Origin: an uncultured Lachnospiraceae bacterium
GTDB lineage: Bacteria > Bacillota > Clostridia > Lachnospirales > Lachnospiraceae
Assembly (NCBI GenBank): GCA_947175845.1
Contig: CAMWOK010000002.1
Span: forward strand, 1 to 34,671
Length of the DNA: 34,671 bases
Direction: 5' to 3'
The notes below the pieces were generated by a model. That model was given only the letters and a program-made list of their open reading frames with translations, was not told the DNA's origin and ran no database searches. The position numbers and the translations under genes are program-made. Below, piece after piece: positions 1 to 8,520 of this stretch (position 1 is the stretch's first letter; each line of letters starts with the position of its first letter).

Positions 1-53
1 AAGCTTCATACCTGCCACCCCATCCCCTTCCAACGCTTTTCACACTGACTGTT

Positions 54-139
54 ATACTCACGACAGATGAAAGCTGCCGTGAGTATCGCGCCAGCCGCAG
101 CCGCGAAGCGGCATAGTTCCTTATGCGGCTGTGCGCATA
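54..139. repeat. two adjacent inverted repeats downstream of the ABC transporter gene
   Basis: Positions 54-62 (ATACTCACG) and 78-86 (CGTGAGTAT) are a perfect 9-bp inverted repeat with a 15-nt loop. Directly beside it, 88-99 and 124-136 pair (GCGC-CAGCCGCA with TGCGGCTG-TG-CGC, small bulge). That outer stem encloses two smaller perfect hairpins, 100-104/108-112 (GCCGC/GCGGC) and 111-115/122-126 (GCATA/TATGC). Neither hairpin is followed by a T run on either strand, so they are not textbook terminators. The arrangement resembles a repetitive extragenic palindrome. The rest of 1-155 holds no gene I can support. A minus-strand ATG at 7-9, preceded by a purine-rich stretch, could be the first codons of the next gene in the cluster, but only three codons are in the window. 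Confidence 0.55.
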
Positions 140-143
140 ACTT

Positions 144-179
144 TATACTGCACGGTCAGCCTTTTCGACCGCCAGTATA
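144..179 (-). other. stem-loop spanning the stop codon of the ABC transporter gene
   Basis: TATACTG at 144-150 and CAGTATA at 173-179 are perfect inverted arms. A second paired block, CGGTC/GACCG, lies inside them, separated by a small asymmetric bulge. The stop codon (156-158) is in the structure. It could protect the 3' end of the mRNA or weakly terminate transcription, but no U tract follows on the minus strand. Its function is inference only. Confidence 0.35.
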
Positions 180-1916
180 TCTTTCCTGAATAATTTTCCC
201 ATCTCCCACACGGAAGACCATGTCACACTTTTCAATGGTCTGCAGCCTGTGCGCAATAATAACAAGTGTTTTCTTGCCGTGCAGGCGGTTGATGGACTCC
301 ATGATTGCCGCCTCCGTGTCATTGTCGAGCGCCGAGGTCGCCTCGTCGAGAATCAGCACCTCGGGGTCATTGTAGAGCGCCCGCGCGATGCCGATCCGCT
401 GGCGCTGTCCGCCGGAAAGCCTTATTCCGCGCTCGCCGATGCCGGTGTTCACCCCGTCTGGCAGTGTTCTGACAAACTGATCCAGCTGTGCTTCCTCCAA
501 TGCATGCCAGAGCTTCGCGTCGTCGATCTCCTCCTCGGGAACGCCAAATGCGACATTCTTCCGGATATCTGCATCCAGCAGAAAAATCATCTGTGGAATG
601 TATCCTACGTTGGCAAGCCACTCCCTGTAGCGATCCTGTATGTCCACATCATCTGCGAGCACCTTTCCACCCGACAGCTTCAAAAGTCCCAGCAGAATAT
701 CAATGATCGTTGTCTTCCCCGCACCGCTTGCACCCACGACCCCGATCGACCTGCCGATCGGAAAGGAGACCGACGCATGGTCAAAGATCAGCTTGTCCGA
801 ATTTGGATAGTGATACGTGATGTCTGACAGGGTCACTTCCCGCGTGACAGGCAGCTTTTCCTTTGCCACAACCGCGTAGGAGATGTCTGTGTGCTCCTCG
901 TCTGTCTCCTCGACAAGATTGTCGCTCACATTAAAGAAAAACGGTTCGTTGAACGCCATGCTGGTCAGCTGGTTGTTGATGCGGCTCGCCGCGGGCAAAA
1001 GCCGCATCGCCGCGATGCCAAACGCCGCAAACAGCGAGACCATCGCCGAGACATTGGCGCCGGACACAATCAGTGCCATGATATAGCCGAGCAGCCCCGC
1101 CATGCACACGGTCTCGATCAAAAGCTTCGGCGTGTTATTAAATAAGCTGAAACGCTCCATCGCCCGCACATAGCCCTGGCCAACCTTGCAGTACTCACCG
1201 ATAAAATACTGCTCGCGCCCCGCGACCTTGATCTCCTTAATCCCCTGGACAGTCTGCGAGATCCACGCGAACATGGATGCGCCGTAATCCTGGTTCTCCT
1301 TTCCAGTGCGGTTCATGATGGGTTTGATAATATTTTTGATGACAACAAGCGTCACGACGAGCAGGACCGCAATCACCACCGTCATGACCGGATCCTGAAA
1401 GGCGAGCGCAAACACCAGAAACACAGCGACAATCGCTTCCGAGGCAATCTGCAGCACAGACATGGTCAGCGCGTACATTCCGTTGACATCCGATGTAATA
1501 CTCCTCTGAATGACAGCTGTCTCTGCGTTGAGATAATACTCATACTCCCGCCGCACAAAACTCTTCATCAGGTCGGACGCCGTCTTAAACTGATTTGTAA
1601 ACACAAAGCGGTATAAGTTTCTCTGCAGAAAAAACTGAAATATATTTTTTGTAATGTAGAGAAAAATCAGGAACAAAATTGCCAGCACAGAAAACTGCAC
1701 TGTGCCCTGCAGGTGAAACATCCCGCATATCCTCTGATACGTCTCTCCCTGCTCTAGTGCAACCGGATCGAGAATCAGCTGGACCACCGCCATAACCATC
1801 ATCACCGCCCCGGTCTCAAGCCCTGCTGAGATGATCATCATCACAAACAGTCCCGCCATGGCCCCCTTTTGTTTTTTATCCATCAATATATTTATCTTCT
1901 TTAATATTTTCAGCAC
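156..1916 (-). CDS. ABC transporter with fused membrane and ATPase domains, PglK/MsbA-like flippase candidate
   Basis: Half-transporter of about 586 residues: an N-terminal six-helix membrane domain (about 20-310) and a C-terminal nucleotide-binding domain. The ATPase motifs are complete: Walker A GASGAGKT at about 395-402, signature LSGGQ at about 500, Walker B VLILDEATSALD at about 520, and the switch histidine in IIAHR at about 556. In this family (MsbA, PglK/WlaB) homodimers flip lipid-linked sugars or lipids. Its place at the end of a polysaccharide cluster suggests export of undecaprenyl-linked oligosaccharide, which is inference. I chose GTG at 1916 because the resulting N-terminus (VLKILKKI) fits PglK-like proteins and GAAGG lies 4 nt upstream. 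ATG at 1946 is the alternative, although there the GGGAGG abuts the start codon. Function as a polysaccharide flippase rather than a drug or lipid exporter is moderately likely. Confidence 0.8.
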   Translation of the reverse strand: MLKILKKINILMDKKQKGAMAGLFVMMIISAGLETGAVMMVMAVVQLILDPVALEQGETYQRICGMFHLQGTVQFSVLAILFLIFLYITKNIFQFFLQRNLYRFVFTNQFKTASDLMKSFVRREYEYYLNAETAVIQRSITSDVNGMYALTMSVLQIASEAIVAVFLVFALAFQDPVMTVVIAVLLVVTLVVIKNIIKPIMNRTGKENQDYGASMFAWISQTVQGIKEIKVAGREQYFIGEYCKVGQGYVRAMERFSLFNNTPKLLIETVCMAGLLGYIMALIVSGANVSAMVSLFAAFGIAAMRLLPAASRINNQLTSMAFNEPFFFNVSDNLVEETDEEHTDISYAVVAKEKLPVTREVTLSDITYHYPNSDKLIFDHASVSFPIGRSIGVVGASGAGKTTIIDILLGLLKLSGGKVLADDVDIQDRYREWLANVGYIPQMIFLLDADIRKNVAFGVPEEEIDDAKLWHALEEAQLDQFVRTLPDGVNTGIGERGIRLSGGQRQRIGIARALYNDPEVLILDEATSALDNDTEAAIMESINRLHGKKTLVIIAHRLQTIEKCDMVFRVGDGKIIQERYTGGRKG

Positions 1917-2045
1917 AAATCCTTCAACCTTTCTTATGCCTTCCATCCTCCCACACGGACAGGCTGATGTCACAAATTGGATCGTTTTCAGATATAGTAT
2001 ATGTCATATTCGCAAGAAACACAAGTCAATCAAACCTTCTCCCGT

Positions 2046-3170
2046 CTATTTGTCCGCGAGCGCAAGCCCCGCCTTTTTGTTATATGCGTGTTTCTCCGGA
2101 TCCTCGTAGGCGTCCCAGAAGGAGGCGCCCAGATTGAGCTTCTCGTCCACAAAGTCCATATTGTTCAGCGCCGTCGTGACGATGGAGACCGCCTTTCTGA
2201 TGTGAAGCCCCTCAAAAAAGTTCAGAACCTCCACCGGAAACCGGCCGCGCAGCACCACCGCGTCAGGGCAGAGCGCCTCGTAGTCGACCGCATCCCGCGG
2301 GTGCGGCTTGATCAGCACGCGGTATCCCGCGCAGTAGCGCGCGATCACGTCGAGACAGACCCTTTTGCGCGCCTCCACGTCGACCGGGTGCGGCTCCGTC
2401 AGAAAGCAGGCGAACTCCTCCCCCGCGCGCGCGGGTCTGAGCTGCCGCATCAGCTTGTCCGCATCCTCGATAAACGCCTGGATCATCAGCTTCTTCTGAT
2501 CCGGCGTCAGCGCCCGCTCCAGCGGCTTTCTCGGCTCCTCGACAAAGCGCGGGCAGTCGGTCGGCACAACGCTGCGATCGTTGATCTCCATGTCAATACA
2601 GTACTTTCCCCAGCCATTCATGATAAATATCAGATTGTGGCGCGAAAACCACGTCTTGAGCCTGAAATGTCCGTGGTTTGCGACATAGGCGTCATCGAGA
2701 TTCTTGAGGCAGTCTAACCCGTCCTCCACCGCGTGGTAGCGGATGTGCTTATAGTTGAGATAGTACCCGATCGGGTCGCTGTCGCAGAACACATAGACGT
2801 CCTCATACGCCGCAAAGTCAATCACGGACAGGTACGGAATCTCGCACCTTGCCAGCTTTTTGGTAAAAATCATGCGGTTTACCATATGCTTTAGCACACT
2901 GCTGTAATTTTTCCTGTACTTTGCAAGCTCCGGGAAAAAGTCCTCGCGCTTTTCATCCAGCGCAATGACCTGCGCAAATATTCCGGTTCCCATAAGCCGA
3001 TCCCCCAGCCGCTCAAAGTCGGTGGAGATGGAACTGAGCGCAATGTCCGCCTTTTGGTACTGTCCTGCCGGCGTCTGCCGCACCAGCTTCATCTCCTTTA
3101 AGATCGCAACATACACATGATAAAACGTGTGGCAGACATATATCCTGTTCTTTGTCTTCCCTTTTTTCAT
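2046..3170 (-). CDS. GT52 / polysialyltransferase-like glycosyltransferase
   Basis: A 374-residue cytoplasmic protein. It begins with RIYVCHTFYHVYVA (about 9-22), the opening typical of GT52-type enzymes. It carries an acidic EDG motif at 149-151 and the basic 'HP' motif IKPHPRD at about 287-293. Bacterial sialyl- and polysialyltransferases and related GT-B enzymes use HP motifs to bind CMP-activated donors. The donor here is unknown, since no neuABC sialic-acid genes are in the window, so a sialyltransferase name would be over-reading. AAGGAG lies about 11 nt before the ATG, inside the end of the preceding gene, which suggests translational coupling. It is one of the late glycosyltransferases of the cluster. 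Confidence 0.7.
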   Translation of the reverse strand: MKKGKTKNRIYVCHTFYHVYVAILKEMKLVRQTPAGQYQKADIALSSISTDFERLGDRLMGTGIFAQVIALDEKREDFFPELAKYRKNYSSVLKHMVNRMIFTKKLARCEIPYLSVIDFAAYEDVYVFCDSDPIGYYLNYKHIRYHAVEDGLDCLKNLDDAYVANHGHFRLKTWFSRHNLIFIMNGWGKYCIDMEINDRSVVPTDCPRFVEEPRKPLERALTPDQKKLMIQAFIEDADKLMRQLRPARAGEEFACFLTEPHPVDVEARKRVCLDVIARYCAGYRVLIKPHPRDAVDYEALCPDAVVLRGRFPVEVLNFFEGLHIRKAVSIVTTALNNMDFVDEKLNLGASFWDAYEDPEKHAYNKKAGLALADK

Positions 3171-3178
3171 TCCACATT

Positions 3179-4381
3179 CTACTCCTTATGCCCCCGCCTC
3201 GTGTACGCGTACCCCGCCCGCGGCGCGATCAGCGGCGCGGGGCTCAGGGGGCCTTCCCGCTCCGGCTGCACACACTTGCGCGTCAGTCCCTCGCAGAACC
3301 GGTACAGCCGGTCCGCCGCAGTCTCGGGATTCCACAGGAAAGCCATCGTCTGGTAGGCATTTCTTCCAAGCCTGCCGCGCAATGCCGCGTCTTCGCACAG
3401 CAGTAACACCTGTTCTTTAAACTGCCTGAAACAGCCTGTCCTGTACACAAGCCCGTTCTCCCCATGCCGCATCAGAACCGGAACCGCGCCGATGCCGCTC
3501 CCCGCCACGACCGCGCACGCGCTGTTCATGGACTCGTTCAGAACTGCTCCCCAGCCCTCGAGATAGTTGCTGGTAAACAGAAAAATGTCCGATTCCTCCA
3601 TAAACCCGCGCACATTCTGCGGGGGCTGGAACCCGTGAAAGGTGACTCTGTGCTCCAGACGCCACCTCTCCACCATCCGCCTGAGCGGTTGCTCCATCTC
3701 TCCGCCGCCCACCATATCCAGGTGAAACGATATCTGCCACTGCTCGAGGTACTTTGCCGCCCGGACTGCATATTCCGGGTGCTTCAGCTTCAGAAAACGC
3801 CCCGCCCACAGGAGGCGCACCTCGGGCTTTCCACTCTGGTCAAAGTGCTTTTTCCGGAAAAACAGCGCGTCGAGATCGTAGCGTCTGACCTCCGGAAAAT
3901 ATCCCCAGACATACTTCTTGTCCGGGTACGCGTGTACGATATTGAAATCAGACGCGACGTAAGCCCCGTGGCAGAGCAGATACACCGGCGCGTTTGCATA
4001 CTGCGTGTGATCCTCGTACTTTTTCTTTCTGCCGCGCGGGGAGATGGACTTCCACTGCCCCTCGCGGTAGAGGCGCTCACTCGCGCGGATCACAATTTTT
4101 CCGGCGTCCAGCCGCGGCTTGATATAGCGCTCGTCCTCCACCCCGCCAAACACGACCACATCGCTGTCCAGAATCAGCCGCGCGCACTGCTCTTGCTCCT
4201 CATAGTAAAGTTTGAGATAGGGGAGGGAGCCAACCGCGCTCCCCCACCCCATCCGGATCCTCTCCTCCTCCATCTGACAGACCTGCACAAAGGCAAAATC
4301 CGCGCCAATCCTCTGGTACAGCGCATCTGCCAGCGGTATCTGGTGGTGGTTGATATAGTTAGATACAATGGTTAATTTCAT
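3179..4381 (-). CDS. GT4-family glycosyltransferase (GT-B fold)
   Basis: About 400 residues starting MKLTIVSNYINHHQIP. The donor-site half has LLWAGRFLKLKHPE at about 190-203 and the catalytic E-x7-E pattern in YLEGWGAVLNESM (E275 and E283), followed by a glycine-rich GSGIGAVP loop. These are the marks of retaining GT4 enzymes that use nucleotide-sugar donors at the inner membrane face. The frame stays open upstream to 4480, but ATG 4381 gives a normal GT4 N-terminus. The only strong Shine-Dalgarno match (AGGAGG) is about 16 nt away, so initiation may depend on coupling to the preceding gene, which it overlaps by 23 bp. Donor and acceptor sugars cannot be read from the sequence. Confidence 0.85.
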   Translation of the reverse strand: MKLTIVSNYINHHQIPLADALYQRIGADFAFVQVCQMEEERIRMGWGSAVGSLPYLKLYYEEQEQCARLILDSDVVVFGGVEDERYIKPRLDAGKIVIRASERLYREGQWKSISPRGRKKKYEDHTQYANAPVYLLCHGAYVASDFNIVHAYPDKKYVWGYFPEVRRYDLDALFFRKKHFDQSGKPEVRLLWAGRFLKLKHPEYAVRAAKYLEQWQISFHLDMVGGGEMEQPLRRMVERWRLEHRVTFHGFQPPQNVRGFMEESDIFLFTSNYLEGWGAVLNESMNSACAVVAGSGIGAVPVLMRHGENGLVYRTGCFRQFKEQVLLLCEDAALRGRLGRNAYQTMAFLWNPETAADRLYRFCEGLTRKCVQPEREGPLSPAPLIAPRAGYAYTRRGHKE

Positions 4382-5660
4382 GGTAAATATCCAAAAGCCT
4401 CCTGTAGTTCGTGTCCGGGTCGTGTGTCCGGAGCGCGTGTGCCCGCGCGTTGGAGGACAGCGACATGGCAAGTTTGTCATCCTCGAAGATGCGCAGTATG
4501 GAGTCCTTCAGCCGCTTTGGCCTGTCCTTGGGATAGAGGAATCCATCCTTCCCGTCATTGACCAGATTGTGCACGCCGCCCACGTCCGCGGACACCACCG
4601 GAACCCCCAGCAGCATCGCCTCACCGACAGAGTTGGGCGAATTTTCGATAGCGGAAGGGCACAAAAACACATGTGATTTTAAGTAGCGCGCGCACATTTT
4701 GTCCGCCTGCAGCCGGCCGACAAACCGCACATGGTCCTGCAGCCGGCTTTGCCTGATCTGATTGAGCAAAAACTTTCCATATCCAGACAGTTTGATCTTA
4801 TCCTTGAGGCTGTCGTGCGCCGTGATGACATCCCCCGCCACATAGACGACCGTGTCCTCAAACTCCTCGAGGATCTCCGGCAGGATATCGAGCACATAGT
4901 GCAGTCCCTTGATCGGATAATTTCCCTGGCTCAGAAACAGGGAATACCGCTCAATCTGGTCTATCTTCCACGCGTCATTGTAGAAATCTGTCCGCAGCGT
5001 CTCGTTCATAAAATGATACTTTGCACCCGGCGCATAGATCCTGGTCATCTCCCGGTCAAAATCTGTCCGCCCGGTGACATGCCCGACCATGGACAGCGCC
5101 TCTTTCTCATACGCGCCGCGCTTTTCAAACTTTGCCTGCTGGTCAAACAGTCCGTCCTTTTTCAGAATGTCGCGGAACGTCTTTTTCTTCTGCACCGAGT
5201 AGGGCAAATCTGCCATGTACACCTCCGCGATGGCGCTGCACAGCCCCTGTATGCCGATCAGCGTCCGCTGCGGGTGCCCGAACGCCTTCACGCAGGCGAG
5301 CGTATGCGGATACTCTGTCCCGAATATGTGAATCAGATCCGGCTCAAAATCCCGGATCACCGCGCTGAGGCTCTCCTCCACAGCGGCGTCGTAGTTCTCG
5401 GGATGAACCGTGTCCTCCCGAAAGATATAGTAGTCGATCCCCTGCGCCTTGTCCTTGACAAACAGCGCGTTATCCCCCTTGACAAACATCCGGCTCTCCG
5501 ACTCCGGGAAGCAGACTGCAAGCGTGATGTCGTTCTGCTCCTGGTTTGCCATCAGTTTGCTGGCAAGGCCGGACAGCCATCCCTCCTTAATCACAATCTT
5601 CTGCCCCAGACTCTTTGCGATAAACGGGAGCATGATATTACACAGCCACAGAACCCTCAT
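4359..5660 (-). CDS. GT4-family glycosyltransferase (GT-B fold)
   Basis: About 433 residues from MRVLWLCNIMLPFIA. The C-terminal half carries FVGRLQADKM and the typical donor-binding block ENSPNSVGEAMLLGVPVVSA, with the E-x7-E-equivalent glutamate in GEAM, followed by GG and NDGKDGFLYP. It is a GT4 enzyme expected to add one sugar to the lipid-linked repeat unit in the cytoplasm. Start choice: GGAGGGG at 5667-5673 lies 6 nt before ATG 5660, clearly better than the ATG at 5690. It overlaps the next GT4 gene by 23 bp. The specific linkage is unknown. Confidence 0.87.
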   Translation of the reverse strand: MRVLWLCNIMLPFIAKSLGQKIVIKEGWLSGLASKLMANQEQNDITLAVCFPESESRMFVKGDNALFVKDKAQGIDYYIFREDTVHPENYDAAVEESLSAVIRDFEPDLIHIFGTEYPHTLACVKAFGHPQRTLIGIQGLCSAIAEVYMADLPYSVQKKKTFRDILKKDGLFDQQAKFEKRGAYEKEALSMVGHVTGRTDFDREMTRIYAPGAKYHFMNETLRTDFYNDAWKIDQIERYSLFLSQGNYPIKGLHYVLDILPEILEEFEDTVVYVAGDVITAHDSLKDKIKLSGYGKFLLNQIRQSRLQDHVRFVGRLQADKMCARYLKSHVFLCPSAIENSPNSVGEAMLLGVPVVSADVGGVHNLVNDGKDGFLYPKDRPKRLKDSILRIFEDDKLAMSLSSNARAHALRTHDPDTNYRRLLDIYHEINHCI

Positions 5661-5691
5661 AGAAATCCCCTCCATACTATCCAGAACCACT

Positions 5692-6522
5692 TCACCTCTT
5701 ACCCTTCACCCTGTACACAGCAGCCTTGACGCGGTTGTAAACCACCGACAGCCTTTTGTCCTGCGCGACGGCACTCCGAAGCGGCGCCAGCGTCAGCAGC
5801 ATGACCAGCCGGTACCAGTACGCCCTGCCTCTGCCCATATAGTGCACTGTGATCGCGCGGTGCTGCCGCTTTGAGCGTTTTCGGTTCTCCTTTGTCTCCG
5901 AGTACCCGCCGCCCTCGTACGCTGCGACCACGACAGGCGCATAGGTGATGACCGCCTTTTGCTCATAGTAACACCACAGAAAATGCTCGTAATCCGCCCT
6001 TACATTATATGCGGGGCGGTATCCTCTCGCCTCAAACAACGCCCTGTGATAGAAACAGGTCTGATGGCAGGGCACATTTCTGTAACAGGTGAAATCGTTT
6101 ATCACCGGCGCGGAATAAACCACGGTATCCAGCGCTTTGTGATACAGGTTTCCATAAATAATATCTGTTTTTTTACCTGCCTGCCTGCGCCGGACTATCA
6201 CATCTGTTATCCGATCCAGAACCGTGTCCTCATAGAAGCTGTCCCCAGCGTTGAGAAACAGCAGATAATCTCCCTGCGCCAAGCGCACTGCCTGGTTCAT
6301 GGCGTCATAGATACCGTTATCTCCCTGCACAGACACCCGGATTCTCTCATTCTGACAGCGCGCACCCAGCGCATTTAAAGATCCGTCCGACGATCCGCCG
6401 TCCTTGATCACCACCTCAAAATTCGCATAGCGCTGCGCCAGGATACTGTCCACTGTCTCACACAGTCTCTGCCCCGCATTGAGGCAGACGACGATAATGC
6501 TGTACCGCACATCCTGTTCCAT
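5692..6522 (-). CDS. GT2-family glycosyltransferase, WcaE-like
   Basis: About 276 residues. It has the GT2 N-terminus YSIIVVCLNAG, the nucleotide-binding KDGGSSDGS, and DNGIYDAMNQ followed by FLNAGD, a combination seen in WcaE-type enzymes of exopolysaccharide clusters. CHQTCFYHRALF in the middle is also typical. The C-terminus is strongly basic, suiting peripheral membrane attachment. An ATG at 6558 directly after the upstream stop has no ribosome binding site. ATG 6522 has GGGGAGG about 12 nt upstream and GGAAG nearer, and it gives a family-length N-terminus. It probably adds a single sugar from a UDP- or GDP-sugar; the identity is not readable. Confidence 0.83.
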   Translation of the reverse strand: MEQDVRYSIIVVCLNAGQRLCETVDSILAQRYANFEVVIKDGGSSDGSLNALGARCQNERIRVSVQGDNGIYDAMNQAVRLAQGDYLLFLNAGDSFYEDTVLDRITDVIVRRRQAGKKTDIIYGNLYHKALDTVVYSAPVINDFTCYRNVPCHQTCFYHRALFEARGYRPAYNVRADYEHFLWCYYEQKAVITYAPVVVAAYEGGGYSETKENRKRSKRQHRAITVHYMGRGRAYWYRLVMLLTLAPLRSAVAQDKRLSVVYNRVKAAVYRVKGKR

Positions 6523-6560
6523 GCTTCCAAACCACCTCCCCGCATCTGAACTCGGCATAT

Positions 6561-7721
6561 TTATTTGTACGTGTAGCGCTGCGTGTCAAAGAGCCAGCTG
6601 CGATAGGGCAGAAGCCGCACGCCCTCCTGGTGCGCCTGCAGCAGAAACACACAAAAGTATATCAGGCACACCACAGCGATCAGCGCAGCGGCCTGCCTGC
6701 GCCTCTTCTCCCCCTCGATATGACACACAAGCAGCGGTATCATAAACAGCTGCGACACGCTGAAATAGTAGGAAATGCGCGTCACGACCGGCAGAAAGGA
6801 AAAAAAGGTGCCGGTCACGAGCGCCAGCAGATGCAGCTGCGCGTAGAACCGAAGTTCGCGATACCAGCTGTGCTTTTCCGACAAATCCCGGGCAGAAGTC
6901 CCGCCGTGTGCACGGACAAACCACACATATAAGCCCAGAACCATCCCGGTGCGCAGCACGCTCCCCCAGGAGCCTCCCCCTTCCAGATACACCGTATCTC
7001 TGTAGGATGGGTACAGCATCAGCGCAAGTTTCAGTATCAGTCCCCTGCCCAGAAAGCAGACGGCGCTCACCGCAAGCCCTGCCGCAAGCTGCCATCTGCT
7101 CCAGGCAAACGTCGCTATCCAGTACACCGGCAGCACCAGCAGCACCGACTTGTGAAACAGCGCCGCTGTGAGAATCCAGAACACAAATTTCAGATAATCC
7201 TTTTCCAGCACATACTTCATCGAAAACAGTGCCACAGAGAGCGCCAGATAATACCGGACCGTATTGAAGGTCTGAAAATACAGCCCCAGCGTCATAAACA
7301 GAAAAAAAGACTGCGCAAAGCGCACACTCTGCCGCGCGAACGCCTGAAAGAAAAACAGCAGAGTCGCAAAGGCAAACGCCGCAAACACCAGCTCATAGCA
7401 CTCGCCGCCCGCAATCCCGTACAGCAGCCGCACCGTCCAGTTAAACCCCACTTCCGTCACGACATACCCGCCCACATAGGCCTCATGGGCAGTCTCTGTG
7501 TACTGCCTGTAGTCGTTGCCGACGTCAAAGCGAAGCGCCATCAGCGCAAAGAGAATCGTAAAGATCCCCGCGATCAGCAGTCTGTTTCGAAAGCTCTTTT
7601 TTGTCCTGCGCCCGCACACCCACCGCGCCTCGCCCGGCTCATAAGGCTGTACGCCATACGCCATGGCACAGGTTCCTGCGGCGGTCAGAAAATAAAGCAA
7701 GATAGAACCCAGTCTCGTCAT
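6561..7721 (-). CDS. epsG: EpsG/Wzy-type polysaccharide polymerase, multi-pass membrane protein
   Basis: About 386 residues with some 9-11 hydrophobic segments. After the second segment comes RFDVGNDYRQY, matching the conserved VGnDY..Y loop of the EpsG family (PF14897). EpsG-like proteins are treated as Wzy-type polymerases that join lipid-linked repeat units on the outer face of the membrane. The open frame runs upstream to 8120, but that part is a shadow of the neighbouring glycosyltransferase. ATG 7721 overlaps the preceding stop in an ATGA arrangement, has GAAGGG just upstream, and starts a signal-anchor-like segment (MTRLGSILLYFLTAAG). It is the only polymerase candidate in the window. 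Confidence 0.82.
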   Translation of the reverse strand: MTRLGSILLYFLTAAGTCAMAYGVQPYEPGEARWVCGRRTKKSFRNRLLIAGIFTILFALMALRFDVGNDYRQYTETAHEAYVGGYVVTEVGFNWTVRLLYGIAGGECYELVFAAFAFATLLFFFQAFARQSVRFAQSFFLFMTLGLYFQTFNTVRYYLALSVALFSMKYVLEKDYLKFVFWILTAALFHKSVLLVLPVYWIATFAWSRWQLAAGLAVSAVCFLGRGLILKLALMLYPSYRDTVYLEGGGSWGSVLRTGMVLGLYVWFVRAHGGTSARDLSEKHSWYRELRFYAQLHLLALVTGTFFSFLPVVTRISYYFSVSQLFMIPLLVCHIEGEKRRRQAAALIAVVCLIYFCVFLLQAHQEGVRLLPYRSWLFDTQRYTYK

Positions 7722-8500
7722 AACCCTTCTACCGATTTTATTCCCTTCCGCATCAGGGCAAGGGCATTTTTTCTGGGAATCTCGGTGCACATCACGCTGC
7801 CGTGCGCCATGATGAAGCGCACCGCCATCAGATACGCCAGCCCCCCGTACAGGAAGTGGTACAACACCCCCCTGTCGAGAAAGAACTTGTCCGTGTACCC
7901 ATGAAACCACGTGGATTCCCGCTCCTGTTCCGCGCCAATCTCGACAGGCACCGCATAGACCACCAGCCCATATTTCAGACAGTCTTTCAGAAACAGGCTG
8001 TCCTCCCCGTTGCTGTACTTTGCCCCGCCCCCAAACAGGAGCGAGAATGTGATATGCGCCGCGTGGAGCTTCTCGCGCCGCGCCGCAAAGGAGTAAGTCG
8101 GATAGCGCCCGGCATTCCATATGTGGACCCTGTGGTACGCCTTCGTATAGTACGTGGCCCGCGCCTCACCCACGCGGACGTTAAACAGCAGCAGATCCGC
8201 CTCGGGGTGTGCCTCAAACGCGTCGAGCACGCGTTTCTCGTATCCTTTGTCGTACACGACATCCTCGTCCGAAAACAGCACAATGTCCCCCTCCGCGCGC
8301 AGCAGCGCGTTGTTCCTGCTCAGGCCAACCCCCTTTTCCTGAAACGCATAGCACTGTATCCGCCTGCCGGCGTGTGTGTATTCCTCATATCCGAAGTGAT
8401 CTGTCTGATTGATGATAATCGCGTCGCTCTCGATGTGCATACGCTCTGCCATCGTCGACACATCCTGCTTCACCGCCGACACCAATACCTGTAACTTCAC
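7718..8500 (-). CDS. GT2-like (GT-A fold) glycosyltransferase
   Basis: About 260 residues. After KLQVLVSAVKQD it has INQTDHFGYEEY, the donor-site segment KGVGLSRNNALLRAEGDIVLFSDEDVVY with a DED acidic cluster in the DxD position, and further on NGEDSLFLKDCL, where ED is the likely catalytic-base region. This is a recognisable Firmicutes capsule/EPS glycosyltransferase group. Homologous proteins usually start M-K-hydrophobic-Q-VLV, which favours GTG 8500 (VKLQVLVS). GTG 8524, overlapping the upstream TGA as GTGA, and an open frame up to 8572 are the alternatives. The gene ends inside the start of the polymerase gene (ATGA overlap), a sign of tight coupling. Confidence 0.78.
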   Translation of the reverse strand: MKLQVLVSAVKQDVSTMAERMHIESDAIIINQTDHFGYEEYTHAGRRIQCYAFQEKGVGLSRNNALLRAEGDIVLFSDEDVVYDKGYEKRVLDAFEAHPEADLLLFNVRVGEARATYYTKAYHRVHIWNAGRYPTYSFAARREKLHAAHITFSLLFGGGAKYSNGEDSLFLKDCLKYGLVVYAVPVEIGAEQERESTWFHGYTDKFFLDRGVLYHFLYGGLAYLMAVRFIMAHGSVMCTEIPRKNALALMRKGIKSVEGL

Positions 8501-8520
8501 CCTGCCTGTCACATCCTTCC

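Noticed and set aside
7722..8120. N-terminal extension of the EpsG-type polymerase
   Set aside because: The extra 133 residues are Arg/Gly-rich out-of-frame sequence of the neighbouring glycosyltransferase. The start at 7721 has a site and a membrane segment.
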